The notes under the pieces: model-generated | Database searches by the model: none | What the model was told of the DNA's origin: nothing | What the model saw: only the letters and a program-made list of their open reading frames with translations | NCBI RefSeq assembly: GCF_900091505.1 | Contig: NZ_LT607409.1 | Location: forward strand, 4,774,001-4,838,000 | From: Micromonospora chokoriensis | GTDB lineage: Bacteria > Actinomycetota > Actinomycetes > Mycobacteriales > Micromonosporaceae | Direction: 5' to 3' | Length of the DNA: 64,000 nucleotides | Made by a program: the position numbers and the translations under genes | Part shown: positions 7,491-16,044 of the stretch, piece after piece | How positions within the stretch are numbered: position 1 is the stretch's first letter | How the letters are laid out: each line of letters begins with the position of its first letter

Positions 7491-10289
7491 TCATGCCGAC
7501 GTGTGGTACGCCAGGACACCCCGGTTGATGGCCGCGATAGCCTGCCGCGCGGTGGACCGCAACTCCGGCGACGCGCCGCCAGAGTCGGCAAGTTGACCGA
7601 GGAGGTCGACCACCTGTCGCGCCCACCGGACGAAGTCACCGGCGGGCATCTCACCGTCGATCTCGTGGCCGCTGCCGAGCACCTTGGCCAGCACCTCACC
7701 CCGGGCCCACCGGTAGACGGGCCAGGCGAAACCGAGATCCGGCTCCCGGGTCGCGGCCAACCCGCGAGCAGCCTCGTCGGCCTCGATCTCCCCCCACAGC
7801 TTCAGCGTCTCGTCCACCGCGTCGGCCACCGGCCCACGGGGCAGTGACGCCCGCTCGTCGACGTCGCGGCGTGCCTCGAAGACCACCACCGACACCGCAG
7901 CGGCCAACTCGGCCGGCGACAGACCGTTCCACACGCCCCGGCGCAGACACTCGGCGACCAGCAGGTCGGCCTCGGTCCAGATCCGGCCGAGCATCCGCCC
8001 GGCGTCGGTGACCGCGCCGTCCCGGCCGAGGTAGCCACGGTCGGTCAACAGCGCCACGATCCGGTCGAAGGTCCGGGCCAACGATCCGGTCCGCCCGGAC
8101 ACCCGCTCGCGCAGCTCCTCGGTGTCGCGCTCCAACCGGCGACGCCGCTCCGCCCACCGGGCGTGGTCCTCCCGCTCCGGACAGGCGTGGCAGGGGTGGC
8201 GGCGCAGCTCGGTGCGGAGCTGGGTCAGCCGGTGGTCCTCGCCGGTCACCTGTCGGGAACGGCCACCCCGTCGGCCACCGTGCCGGTCCAGGCCGGTGCC
8301 GCTCACCTCGGCGGCGAGATCCCGTCGGGCAGCCGGTGAACGGTGGTTGAAGTGCTTGGGCACCCGGATCCGCGCCAGGACCTCGGCGGGGGTGGTGAAG
8401 TCGCCGGGGCTGACCCGCCCGGCCCAGCGGTCCTGGGTGAGCACCAGCGGTCGGGGCTCCCCGAACCCGCCGGTCGCCGGGTCCAGCACGACAGCCAACC
8501 CGGCCCGCCGGCCCGACGGCACCCGGATCACGTCGCCGACGCGCAGCCGCTCCAACGACGCCACCGCCGCGGCCTTGCGCTGGGTCTGTCCCTGTCGGGC
8601 GATGGCCTTCTCCCGGTCGGCGATCGCCACCCGCAACGCGAAGTACTCGTCGAAGTCGCCGTGGTGGCAGGCGGCCTCCGCGCCGTACGCCTCGATCGTC
8701 TCGGTGTTGCGCTGCACCTGCCGCGCCAGGCCGACCACTGACCGGTCCGCCTGGAACTGGGCGAACGAGGACTCCAGCAGAGCCCGGGCCGGCTCCGCGC
8801 CGACGGTGCCGACCAGGTTCACCGCCATGTTGTACGAGGGTCGGAAGCTGGACCGCAGCGGGTAGGTGCGGGTGGACGCGAGCCCCGCCACGTGCCGGGG
8901 GTCGGTCTCCGGGGACCACACCACCACGGCGTGCCCCTCCACGTCGATGCCGCGGCGGCCGGCGCGGCCGGTGAGCTGGGTGTACTCCCCCGGCGTCAGG
9001 TCGACGTGCGCCTCGCCGTTGTACTTGACGAGGCGTTCCAGCACCACGCAGCGGGCCGGCATGTTGATGCCCAGCGCCAGGGTCTCCGTGGCGAAGACCG
9101 CCTTGACCAGGCCACGGACGAACAACTCCTCGACGACCTCCTTGAACACCGGCAGCATGCCGGCGTGGTGGGCGGCAAGGCCGCGTTCCAGGCCGTCGAG
9201 CCACTCCCAGTACCCGAGCACGGTCAGGTCCTCGCCGGGGATGGCGGTGACCCGGGACTCGACGACCCGGCGGATCTCGGCCCGCTCCTCCGGCGACGTC
9301 AACCGCAGCCCGGCGGCGAGGCACTGCTGCACCGCGGCGGCGCAACCGGCCCGGCTGAAGATGAACAGGATCGCCGGCAGCAGACCCTCCCGGTCCAACC
9401 GGTCCACGATGTCCGGGCGCAACGGGCCCCGCCAGCGCGGGCCACGACGGCCGGCGCCCGGCCCCGCGCTGCGGCCCTCGCCCAGCTCCAGCCGCCGCGC
9501 GGTCTCCCGGGTGTAGCGCAGCAGCTCCGGGTGCACGTCGTGCTTGCGGGCGGCGTCGGCGTCGTGGAACAGGTCGAACATCCGCTTGCCGACCAGCATG
9601 TGCTGCCACAACGGCACCGGCCGGTGCTCGCTGACCACCACCGCCGTCTCGCCGCGGACGGTGACCAGCCAGTCGGCGAACTCCTCGGCGTTGGAGACGG
9701 TCGCCGACAGCGAGACCAGGGTGACCGATTCGGGCAGGTGGATGATCACCTCTTCCCACACCCCGCCCCGGAACCGGTCGGCCAGGTAGTGCACCTCGTC
9801 CATCACCACGTACGCCAGGCCCTGCAGGGTGCTGGAGCCCGCGTAGAGCATGTTGCGCAGCACCTCGGTGGTCATCACCACCACCGGCGCGTCACCGTTG
9901 ATCGCGTTGTCGCCGGTGAGCAGACCGACCTGCTCGGCACCGTACCGGGCGACCAGGTCGTGGTACTTCTGGTTGGACAACGCCTTGATCGGTGTCGTGT
10001 AGAAGCACTTGCGCCGGGTCGCCGGGGTCGCCGCGTCCGTACCCGCCGGATCGCCGGGCCGACCGCGCAACGCCAGGTGGACGGCGAACTCACCGACGAC
10101 GGTCTTGCCGGCGCCGGTCGGGGCGCAGACCAGCACCCCGCTGCCCCGCTCCAGCGACTGGCACGCCTCCCGCTGGAAGTCGTCGAGGTCGAACCCCAGG
10201 TCGAGGGCGAACTCGTCCAGCGCTGGAAACTGTGAGGCCTGCGCGGCCCGGCGACGGGCCTCCGCGTACCGCTCGGCGGGACTCGACAT
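7491..10289 (-). CDS. helY: Ski2/Mtr4-like DEAD-box RNA helicase HelY
   Basis: 932 residues. Superfamily 2 motifs are clear: APTGAGKT (motif I, about 56-63), DEVH (motif II, 164-167), SATVSN (III), QLTGRAGRRG (VI). A long C-terminal part with a DSHCT-like helical domain follows, typical of Mtr4/Ski2 and mycobacterial HelY. It likely unwinds structured RNA during decay or processing. The start is ATG at 10289, seven bases after TAATCT, suggesting a leaderless message. It is next to tatC and tatA as in M. tuberculosis, although a HAD gene, a transporter and a lipid kinase intervene here. Confidence 0.9.
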   Translation of the reverse strand: MSSPAERYAEARRRAAQASQFPALDEFALDLGFDLDDFQREACQSLERGSGVLVCAPTGAGKTVVGEFAVHLALRGRPGDPAGTDAATPATRRKCFYTTPIKALSNQKYHDLVARYGAEQVGLLTGDNAINGDAPVVVMTTEVLRNMLYAGSSTLQGLAYVVMDEVHYLADRFRGGVWEEVIIHLPESVTLVSLSATVSNAEEFADWLVTVRGETAVVVSEHRPVPLWQHMLVGKRMFDLFHDADAARKHDVHPELLRYTRETARRLELGEGRSAGPGAGRRGPRWRGPLRPDIVDRLDREGLLPAILFIFSRAGCAAAVQQCLAAGLRLTSPEERAEIRRVVESRVTAIPGEDLTVLGYWEWLDGLERGLAAHHAGMLPVFKEVVEELFVRGLVKAVFATETLALGINMPARCVVLERLVKYNGEAHVDLTPGEYTQLTGRAGRRGIDVEGHAVVVWSPETDPRHVAGLASTRTYPLRSSFRPSYNMAVNLVGTVGAEPARALLESSFAQFQADRSVVGLARQVQRNTETIEAYGAEAACHHGDFDEYFALRVAIADREKAIARQGQTQRKAAAVASLERLRVGDVIRVPSGRRAGLAVVLDPATGGFGEPRPLVLTQDRWAGRVSPGDFTTPAEVLARIRVPKHFNHRSPAARRDLAAEVSGTGLDRHGGRRGGRSRQVTGEDHRLTQLRTELRRHPCHACPEREDHARWAERRRRLERDTEELRERVSGRTGSLARTFDRIVALLTDRGYLGRDGAVTDAGRMLGRIWTEADLLVAECLRRGVWNGLSPAELAAAVSVVVFEARRDVDERASLPRGPVADAVDETLKLWGEIEADEAARGLAATREPDLGFAWPVYRWARGEVLAKVLGSGHEIDGEMPAGDFVRWARQVVDLLGQLADSGGASPELRSTARQAIAAINRGVLAYHTSA

Positions 10290-10296
10290 GGGACCA

Positions 10297-10302
10297 AGAT
10301 TA
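10297..10302 (-). promoter_or_regulatory. -10 element of helY
   Basis: TAATCT, seven bases before the ATG at 10289; implies transcription starting at or next to the start codon. Confidence 0.55.
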
Positions 10303-10362
10303 GTGCGTGCCGGGACAGGACACCCCACAAGGCCGTCCGGAGGTGCCGTCGGGGGCGGTCGG

Positions 10363-10368
10363 TAGGGT
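10363..10368 (+). promoter_or_regulatory. -10 element of the HAD gene
   Basis: TAGGGT, seven bases before GTG at 10376; no ribosome site is present. Confidence 0.55.
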
Positions 10369-10375
10369 GCACGGC

Positions 10376-11143
10376 GTGCCGGACCATGCCGAACCGCCCC
10401 AGACTCGTCCGCCGGGCAACGCCGAGGCCGCCGCCCCCCGGGCGTCCCGACGGCCCGTGAAGGCGGTGCTCTTCGACTTCCACGGCACCCTGGCCCAGGT
10501 GGAGGAACCCCGGCGGTGGGTGCTGGAGGCCGCCACCGCGTGCGGGGTCACCCTGGACCAGGTCCGTGCCACCTCGCTGGCCGACCGGCTGCTGACGGCC
10601 GGGCGAGCCGGCGGGCCGCTGCCGGCGCGGGTCCCACCCCGGCTGGCCGAGTTGTGGGCCGACCGGGACCTCTACCAACACGCCCACCGGGGCGCGTACA
10701 CCGGGCTGGCCGAGACCGTCGACGCCGGCATCGAGGGCTTCGCCGACGCGCTCTACGAGCGGCTGCTGACCGCCGACGGCTGGCTGCCGTACGCGGACAC
10801 CGCACCCACGCTGACCGCGTTGCGCGACGCCGGGGTGCCGGTCGCCGTGGTCAGCAACATCGGCTTCGACCTGCGGCCGCACTTCGACACGTGGGGCCTG
10901 ACCGACCTGGTGGACGCCTTCGTGCTCTCCTACGAGGTGGGTCGCTGCAAGCCCGACCCGGCGATCTTCTGGCGCGCCTGCGGGATGCTCGGCGTCGACC
11001 CGGAGCAGACCCTGATGGTCGGCGACACGCCCGCGGACGCGGGAGCGGTGGCCGCCGGCTGTTCGGTGCTGGTGCTCCCGGCCGCCGAGCCGGGCCGCGA
11101 GAACGGGCTCGGCGCGGTGCTCGACCTGGCCCTGCCCGCCTGA
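10376..11143 (+). CDS. HAD-superfamily hydrolase with a DxH motif I
   Basis: 255 residues. HAD motifs: FDFHGTL (motif I), VVSNIGFDL (II), KPDPAIFWRACGMLGVDPEQ (III region), MVGDTPADAG (IV). The nucleophile Asp is present, but the second Asp of the usual DxD, the acid/base of phosphatases, is His, which points to altered chemistry or a slow phosphatase. A helical cap lies between motifs I and II. The N-terminal 35 residues are proline-rich and probably disordered. The start is GTG at 10376 from the leaderless -10 spacing; it is divergent from helY with 86 bases between starts. Substrate unknown. Confidence 0.8.
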   Translation: MPDHAEPPQTRPPGNAEAAAPRASRRPVKAVLFDFHGTLAQVEEPRRWVLEAATACGVTLDQVRATSLADRLLTAGRAGGPLPARVPPRLAELWADRDLYQHAHRGAYTGLAETVDAGIEGFADALYERLLTADGWLPYADTAPTLTALRDAGVPVAVVSNIGFDLRPHFDTWGLTDLVDAFVLSYEVGRCKPDPAIFWRACGMLGVDPEQTLMVGDTPADAGAVAAGCSVLVLPAAEPGRENGLGAVLDLALPA

Positions 11144-11307
11144 CCCACGCCGCACCGACGGTCACCGGAGTGGCCCGTCGCGCCGCGCCGATGCCCCCCA
11201 CCCCGCCGAGGTGCAGTGGATCGCATCGCGGCCGACGCCGCGACCGGCCAGGTGGCAGCTCGGGGCCGACCGTCGACACCGCCCGCGAGCCCCGGGAGGC
11301 GACCGCC

Positions 11308-11313
11308 TAGCGT
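11308..11313 (+). promoter_or_regulatory. -10 element of the EamA transporter gene
   Basis: TAGCGT, seven bases before GTG at 11321. Confidence 0.55.
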
Positions 11314-11320
11314 CAGGGCC

Positions 11321-12232
11321 GTGACGGACACCCTGCTGCCCGCGTCGGCACCCACTGACGCGCCACCCCGACGTCGCGGTGGCGTCGTCGCCGTGGGGCT
11401 GGTGCTCGGCGGGGCGCTGTCGGTGCAGTTCGGCTCCGCGGTGGCCGCGTTGCTCTTCCCGCGTACCGGGGTGGCCGGCGCGGTCACCCTGCGGCTGACG
11501 ATCTCGGCGGTACTGCTGCTCGTGGTGTGCCGACCCCGACTGCGCGGACACGACCGGTCGGCCTGGCTGGCGGTGGGTGCGTTCGGGCTGGCGCTGGCCG
11601 GCATGAACTCGCTGTTCTACCAGGCCATCGAACGCATCCCGCTGGGCCCGGCGGTGACGCTGGAGGTCCTCGGCCCCCTCGCACTGTCGGTGTTCAGCGC
11701 CCGACGACTGGCCAGTTGGGCGTGGGCGGGCCTGGCCCTGGCCGGGGTGGCGCTGCTCGGGCAGGGTGGCTTCGACCGGCTCAACCCGGCCGGGGTGGCC
11801 TTCGCGTTCGGCGCGGGCACCATGTGGGCCGCGTACATCGTGCTCAGCGCCCGCGTCGGCGGCCGGTTCCCCGGCGCGGACGGGCTGGCCCTGTCGCTGA
11901 CCCTCGCCGCGCTGGTCACGCTGCCACTGGGCATTGTCGACGGCGGCGCGGTGCTGCTCGACCCGCCGGTGCTGGCGCTCGGTGCCGCCCTCGCGGTGCT
12001 CGCCTCCGGGCTGCCCTACACCCTGGAACTGCTGGCGCTACGGCGGATGCCCACCGCCACCTTCGCGGTGCTCATGAGCCTCGGCCCGGCCGTCGCCACC
12101 CTCGCCGGCTGGCTGGTGCTGCGGCAGGAACTGACAGTGCTGGAGTGCGTCGCCATCGCGCTGGTCATCGCCGCCAGCATCGGAGCCGTACGGGTCAACG
12201 CAGCAGCCGCACGGCCCCCGGGACGGCGCTGA
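11321..12232 (+). CDS. EamA/RhtA-family drug-metabolite transporter
   Basis: 303 residues with about ten hydrophobic helices arranged as two EamA halves. The helix around LGPAVTLEVLGPLALSV and the second-half RMPTATFAVLMSLGPAVA resemble RhtA-type threonine/homoserine exporters and YddG-like aromatic amino acid exporters. It is likely a cytoplasmic membrane exporter of amino acids or small metabolites; substrate not determinable. The start is GTG at 11321 from the leaderless promoter. Its last 38 bases overlap the convergent lipid kinase gene. Confidence 0.85.
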   Translation: MTDTLLPASAPTDAPPRRRGGVVAVGLVLGGALSVQFGSAVAALLFPRTGVAGAVTLRLTISAVLLLVVCRPRLRGHDRSAWLAVGAFGLALAGMNSLFYQAIERIPLGPAVTLEVLGPLALSVFSARRLASWAWAGLALAGVALLGQGGFDRLNPAGVAFAFGAGTMWAAYIVLSARVGGRFPGADGLALSLTLAALVTLPLGIVDGGAVLLDPPVLALGAALAVLASGLPYTLELLALRRMPTATFAVLMSLGPAVATLAGWLVLRQELTVLECVAIALVIAASIGAVRVNAAAARPPGRR

Positions 12233-13139
12233 TCGTCACCGGCAGACCCAGGGACCGTTCCCCGTCGGCGTACGTGGTGATGCCCTCGGCGGCCAACTCC
12301 ACGGTGCGGGCGCGGTAGCTGCGCACGAGTGGGTGGCTGACGTGGGTGCCCTGGTAGATGCGCGGCTTGACCCGGATCAGGGTCCGTCGGTCGACCCGAC
12401 CCGCCACCACCACGTCGAGCAACCCGTCGGTCGGGTCCGCGTCGGGGCAGATCCGCATCCCGCCGCCGTACGTGGGGCAGTTCCCCACCGCCACCAGCAC
12501 CGCGTCCACCTCGTGCGGCACGCCGTCCAGGCGCATCGTGTAGCGACGCGGGCGGAGCCGGGCCAGCTCGACGACGATCGCCAGGTCGTACCGGCGCGGG
12601 CCGCGTGGCCAGCGCATCCGGTTGGCCCGCTCGTTGACGATCGCGTCGAACCCGGCGGCGAGGACCGCGCCGTACCACCGCTCGGCGCCGTCGGCCCCGC
12701 TCATCCGGGCCAGGTCGACGGTGTGGCGGCGGCCGTCGCGCAGCGCTGCCGCGACCACGTCCGCCGCCGCGAGCGGATCTGCCGGAAAACCGGTGTCCAG
12801 CGCGAAGTCGTTGCCGGTGCCGGCGGGGATCGGCCCGAACGGCACGTCGGTCCCGGCGACCGCCTGCAACGCCTGGTGGATGGTGCCGTCCCCACCGATC
12901 GCCACCAGGGCTCCCACGCCGTCCGTGACGGCGGCGCGACACGCCGCCTCGGCCTCGGCGGGGCTGGCCGCCTGCAGCAGCCGAACGGGTCGCCCGGCGG
13001 CGGCCAGGCCGTCCAGCAGTCGGGGCAGCAGCGCCCTGCAGCGCCCACGGCCGGCGGTCGGGTTCGTGAGTACGGCCACCGGGCCATCGGCGAGCGGGGC
13101 GCGGTCAACCGGGCCCGACAGGTGATCGTCTGCGGTCAC
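12195..13139 (-). CDS. Diacylglycerol/lipid kinase (DAGK catalytic family)
   Basis: 314 residues. An ATP-binding fold typical of DgkB/YegS: VLTNPTAGRGRC near the N-terminus, the signature AIGGDGTIHQAL, then IPAGTGNDFALDTG and, further on, VGNCPTYGGGMRICPDADPTDG. Expected reaction: phosphorylation of diacylglycerol or a related lipid at the membrane. GTG at 13139 is preferred because TACGGT lies seven bases upstream; GTG at 13175 would add 12 residues. The 3' end overlaps the EamA gene tail-to-tail by 38 bases. Confidence 0.88.
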   Translation of the reverse strand: MTADDHLSGPVDRAPLADGPVAVLTNPTAGRGRCRALLPRLLDGLAAAGRPVRLLQAASPAEAEAACRAAVTDGVGALVAIGGDGTIHQALQAVAGTDVPFGPIPAGTGNDFALDTGFPADPLAAADVVAAALRDGRRHTVDLARMSGADGAERWYGAVLAAGFDAIVNERANRMRWPRGPRRYDLAIVVELARLRPRRYTMRLDGVPHEVDAVLVAVGNCPTYGGGMRICPDADPTDGLLDVVVAGRVDRRTLIRVKPRIYQGTHVSHPLVRSYRARTVELAAEGITTYADGERSLGLPVTISAVPGAVRLLR

Positions 13140-13146
13140 GGGCAGC

Positions 13147-13152
13147 ACCGTA
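13147..13152 (-). promoter_or_regulatory. -10 element of the lipid kinase gene
   Basis: TACGGT, seven bases before GTG at 13139. Confidence 0.5.
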
Positions 13153-13229
13153 CCGGTCCGACACCCGCCGTTCACCAGGGGCGGGCACCGTCACCATCAG
13201 TCCCGCCGCCGACGCTCGGGGTGACGCGG

Positions 13230-13262
13230 CGACGCCGCCCCCGAAGGACGGGGACGGCGTCG
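13230..13262 (-). terminator. Terminator hairpin downstream of tatC
   Basis: A 14-base stem with one mismatch (CGACGCCGCCCCCG against CGGGGACGGCGTCG) and a five-base loop, 23 bases beyond the tatC stop; it ends the pafB-pafC-tatA-tatC transcription unit. Confidence 0.7.
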
Positions 13263-13285
13263 GTTGACCGGGCGGCGCGGGGCCG

Positions 13286-14239
13286 TCAGGTCATGTCGTC
13301 ATAGCGACGCTCGATGGGCGTCGGCTTGGCGATCGGCTCGGGAACGCCGATCGGCTCCGCCGCGTCGACCCGTTGCCCGGCCACGACCGGATCCGCGTCG
13401 AACTCCAACGGCGACACCTCGTCGTCGTCGATGCCGGCGTAGACCTCCTTGCCCCGCCCACGCCGCTTGTCGTTGATGAACGCGACCCCGACCGCCGCGA
13501 AGTAGAGCGCGGACAGGCACAGTGCCAACGCGGTCATCCCGAACGGGTCCGGGGTGGGGGTGACCACCGCGGAGAACGCGAAGAACACGAAGATCGCCAC
13601 CCGCCACCAGCTGAGCAACCGCTTCGCGCTGGCGATGCCGACGAAGTTGAGCATCAGCACCAACAGCGGGAACTCGAACGCCACACCGAACAGCAGGATC
13701 AGGTTGGTGATGAACGAGATGTACCGGGTGATGTCCAGCGTGGTGGTGATGTCTCCGCCACCGGAGACGTTGAGCAGGAACTCCAGGCCCTTCGAGGTGA
13801 CGAAGTATGCCAGCACGGCACCGGCCGCGAAGAGTGGCGCGGCCAGAGCGGTGAAGACGTAGGCGTAGCGCCGCTCGTGCCGGTGCAGGCCGGGCGCGAT
13901 GAACGCCCAGAGCTGATAGAGCCAGATCGGCGCTGCCACGATCAACCCAACCCAGAGCGCGACCTTGAGCTGCAACAGGAACAGGTCGGCGGGGCCGAGC
14001 TGAACGAAGTTGCACGTGCCGTTGGCCAACCGGGCCTTGGGTAGATCACAGTATGGCTGCTGAAGCAGGTGCAGCACCGGCCCGGCCAGCCAGATGCCCA
14101 AGCCGAAGCCGACCACAATGCCCAGAGACGCGCGAAACAACCGGTTGCGCAGCTCCCGGACGTGCTCGATGAGCGTCATCGAACCGTCGGCGGCCCGCTC
14201 GAAGGTGCTCGGGCCGCGCTTACGCAGGGCGAAGGCCAC
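13286..14239 (-). CDS. tatC: Sec-independent protein translocase subunit TatC
   Basis: 317 residues with six membrane helices. The cytoplasmic N-terminus carries MTLIEHVRELRNRLFRASLG, the conserved TatC segment that binds twin-arginine signals, and the first periplasmic loop and the helix around FEFPLLVLMLNFVG are also family-typical. TatC is the signal receptor of the Tat pathway, which exports folded proteins; the GH127 enzyme of this window is a predicted client. A charged tail of about 60 residues ends RRYDDMT. The start is GTG at 14239, 18 bases after the tatA stop. Confidence 0.95.
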   Translation of the reverse strand: MAFALRKRGPSTFERAADGSMTLIEHVRELRNRLFRASLGIVVGFGLGIWLAGPVLHLLQQPYCDLPKARLANGTCNFVQLGPADLFLLQLKVALWVGLIVAAPIWLYQLWAFIAPGLHRHERRYAYVFTALAAPLFAAGAVLAYFVTSKGLEFLLNVSGGGDITTTLDITRYISFITNLILLFGVAFEFPLLVLMLNFVGIASAKRLLSWWRVAIFVFFAFSAVVTPTPDPFGMTALALCLSALYFAAVGVAFINDKRRGRGKEVYAGIDDDEVSPLEFDADPVVAGQRVDAAEPIGVPEPIAKPTPIERRYDDMT

Positions 14240-14257
14240 GACAGTCGTGCCCTTCGG

Positions 14258-14572
14258 TCAGTTGTCGCGGACGCGGTGCACCGGGTCGACGACCGGCTGC
14301 TGCGGCGGCGCCTGCTGGTACGGCGGCTGCTGCGGCTGCCCGGCGTACGGTGCCTGCTGCCCGGCGTGCGGCGGCAGCGGCTGGTAGCCGGCCTGCGCGT
14401 CGGCCTTCTCGGCGAGGTCGCGGTCGTCGTCCTGCAGGCTCTTGGTCTCGGCCTTGATGATCCGCAGCGACCGACCCAGCGAACGGGCCGCGTCGGGGAG
14501 CCGCTTCGCACCGAAGAGCAGGATCAGCACAACCACGAGAACAGCGATGTGCCACGGCTTGAGGGCACCCAT
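14258..14572 (-). CDS. tatA: Twin-arginine translocase subunit TatA
   Basis: 104 residues. One N-terminal membrane helix (KPWHIAVLVVVLILLFGAKR), then the FGAKRLPDAARSLGRSLRI hinge and amphipathic helix that define TatA, then a long glutamine-proline-rich tail (QQAPYAGQPQQPPYQQAPPQ). It forms the Tat pore with TatC. The start is ATG at 14572 with GGAG six bases upstream. Order pafC-(small protein)-tatA-tatC matches the mycobacterial operon with one extra gene. Confidence 0.95.
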   Translation of the reverse strand: MGALKPWHIAVLVVVLILLFGAKRLPDAARSLGRSLRIIKAETKSLQDDDRDLAEKADAQAGYQPLPPHAGQQAPYAGQPQQPPYQQAPPQQPVVDPVHRVRDN

Positions 14573-14732
14573 GAGAAGCTCCAGTCGGTCTGTGTCCGAG
14601 GGGGTGGTACGCAGCCCATCGTACGTGCGGATCGGCTGCCCGCCACCCGCCGGGTGGTGGTGGTCTGGGCCGGAGGGTGAAGTCTTGACCAACCCGGGAT
14701 GATCCGTCAACAGCCGCCGGACGAGGGGTCGG

Positions 14733-14978
14733 TCAGCCGCGCTTCGCCTTGATCAGCGCGAGCCGTCGGGACGCGGTGTCGAGCTGACGCTGGACTCCCT
14801 CGGCCCGCTGCTGCAGCGTCTCGGCGGTGTCGCGCAGCGCCTCGGCCTCGGCGGCCCGCCGCTGCAACGCAACAGCCGCACGACGCAGCCGAGGCAACCG
14901 GCCCAGCACCGGGCGCACGGCCAGCGCGAGCGCCACGAGAGGGAGCAGCACCAGCGCGAGCACGATCCAGATCAGCAC
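14733..14978 (-). CDS. Small membrane-anchored coiled-coil protein
   Basis: 81 residues. An N-terminal membrane helix (LIWIVLALVLLPLVALALAV) is followed by an Arg/Ala/Gln-rich helix with heptad-like leucines, likely a coiled coil facing the cytoplasm. No family recognised. It sits between pafC and tatA. GTG at 14978 is chosen because TAGGCT lies seven bases upstream; the TAG of this hexamer is also the pafC stop codon. Confidence 0.65.
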   Translation of the reverse strand: MLIWIVLALVLLPLVALALAVRPVLGRLPRLRRAAVALQRRAAEAEALRDTAETLQQRAEGVQRQLDTASRRLALIKAKRG

Positions 14979-14985
14979 GGCGGTC

Positions 14986-14991
14986 AGCCTA
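14986..14991 (-). promoter_or_regulatory. -10 element overlapping the pafC stop codon
   Basis: TAGGCT, seven bases before GTG at 14978. Its first three bases are the pafC TAG stop. Confidence 0.4.
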
Positions 14992-16044
14992 CTGGGTGTG
15001 CCCGGCCACCGCCCGGTCACCCGACGGCGCGTCGTCCTGGTCGACCTTCGGTCGCCGAGGTGCCGTGGTGGGCGCGGGCACGGCGTACGCGTCCAGGGCG
15101 GCGGCGGCCGTCGCCCGGACCTGTTCGGCCAGCTCGACCGGGGCGACCACGGTGACCTCCGGGCCGAGACCCAGCACGAACCGGCGAGCCCACCGCAGGT
15201 CGGTGACCCGCAGGGAGACGAGCCACTGGTCGCCGTCGCCAGCCTCCACCCGCTCGCACGGATAATATTCGGTGATCCACCGCTCGCTGCGACCGATGCG
15301 CAGCGTGATCAGCGGCAGGTCGGGCGACGGGCGGAACACCCCTTCGGTGAGGTCGTGCGGCACGGCCTGCGGCGGCACCGTGGCCGGCTCGTCCAGCTCG
15401 GTGATGGCGTCGATCCGGTCGGCGCGGAACAGCCGGACCGCCTCCGCGCGCCGACACCACGCCTCCACGTACGCCCGACCACCGACCATCAGCACCCGCA
15501 GCGGATCGATGACACGGTCGGTGGTCTCGTCCCGGGCAGCGGTGTAGTAGGTGATCCGCAGCGCCTTCCCGCCCTCCACTGCGGCACGAAGCGCCTCGAC
15601 CCGCTGGGTGTCCCCGGGCAGCCGGACCGCCACCGGCGCGCCCACCAGGTCCCCCGCGTCCTCGATCTTCGCCAGGGCCCGTTCGACGGCCTCCCGGTTG
15701 GCGACGCCGGGCGTCTCGGCGAGCATCCGCAACGCCACCACCAACGCGAGGGCCTCGTCCGGGGTGAGGCGCAGCGGCCGGTCGATGCCGGCGTCGTAGG
15801 TGATCGTCACCCGGTCACCGTCGAACGCCATGTCGATCAGGTCACCGGGACCGTAACCGGGCAGCCCGCACACCCAGAGCAACTCCAGGTCCTCCCGGAG
15901 CTGCCGCTCGGTCACGCCGAGGTCACCCGCCGCCTCGGCGATCTCGATGCCGGGCCGGGCCAGCAGGTAGGGCACCAGGTTGAGCAGCCGGGCCAGCCGG
16001 TCCGCGGAGGCGCGGGAGCCGCCCTTGGCGGCCGGGCGGGTCAC
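14989..16044 (-). CDS. pafC: WYL-domain transcriptional regulator PafC
   Basis: 351 residues. An N-terminal winged-helix region (SADRLARLLNLVPYLLARPG, then IAEAAGDLGVTERQLREDL) is followed by a WYL domain (KALRITYYTAARDETTDRVI, GGRAYVEAWCRRAEAVRLFR) and a C-terminal extension. With PafB it forms the activator of the LexA-independent DNA-damage response in mycobacteria; the WYL domain is thought to sense nucleic acid. GTG at 16044 overlaps the pafB stop by four bases (GTGA), so the pair is translationally coupled and probably made in equal amounts. Confidence 0.92.
   Translation of the reverse strand: MTRPAAKGGSRASADRLARLLNLVPYLLARPGIEIAEAAGDLGVTERQLREDLELLWVCGLPGYGPGDLIDMAFDGDRVTITYDAGIDRPLRLTPDEALALVVALRMLAETPGVANREAVERALAKIEDAGDLVGAPVAVRLPGDTQRVEALRAAVEGGKALRITYYTAARDETTDRVIDPLRVLMVGGRAYVEAWCRRAEAVRLFRADRIDAITELDEPATVPPQAVPHDLTEGVFRPSPDLPLITLRIGRSERWITEYYPCERVEAGDGDQWLVSLRVTDLRWARRFVLGLGPEVTVVAPVELAEQVRATAAAALDAYAVPAPTTAPRRPKVDQDDAPSGDRAVAGHTQ

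Noticed and set aside
13139..13175. Longer start for the lipid kinase at 13175
   Set aside because: No ribosome site, and the TACGGT element with seven-base spacing favours GTG at 13139.
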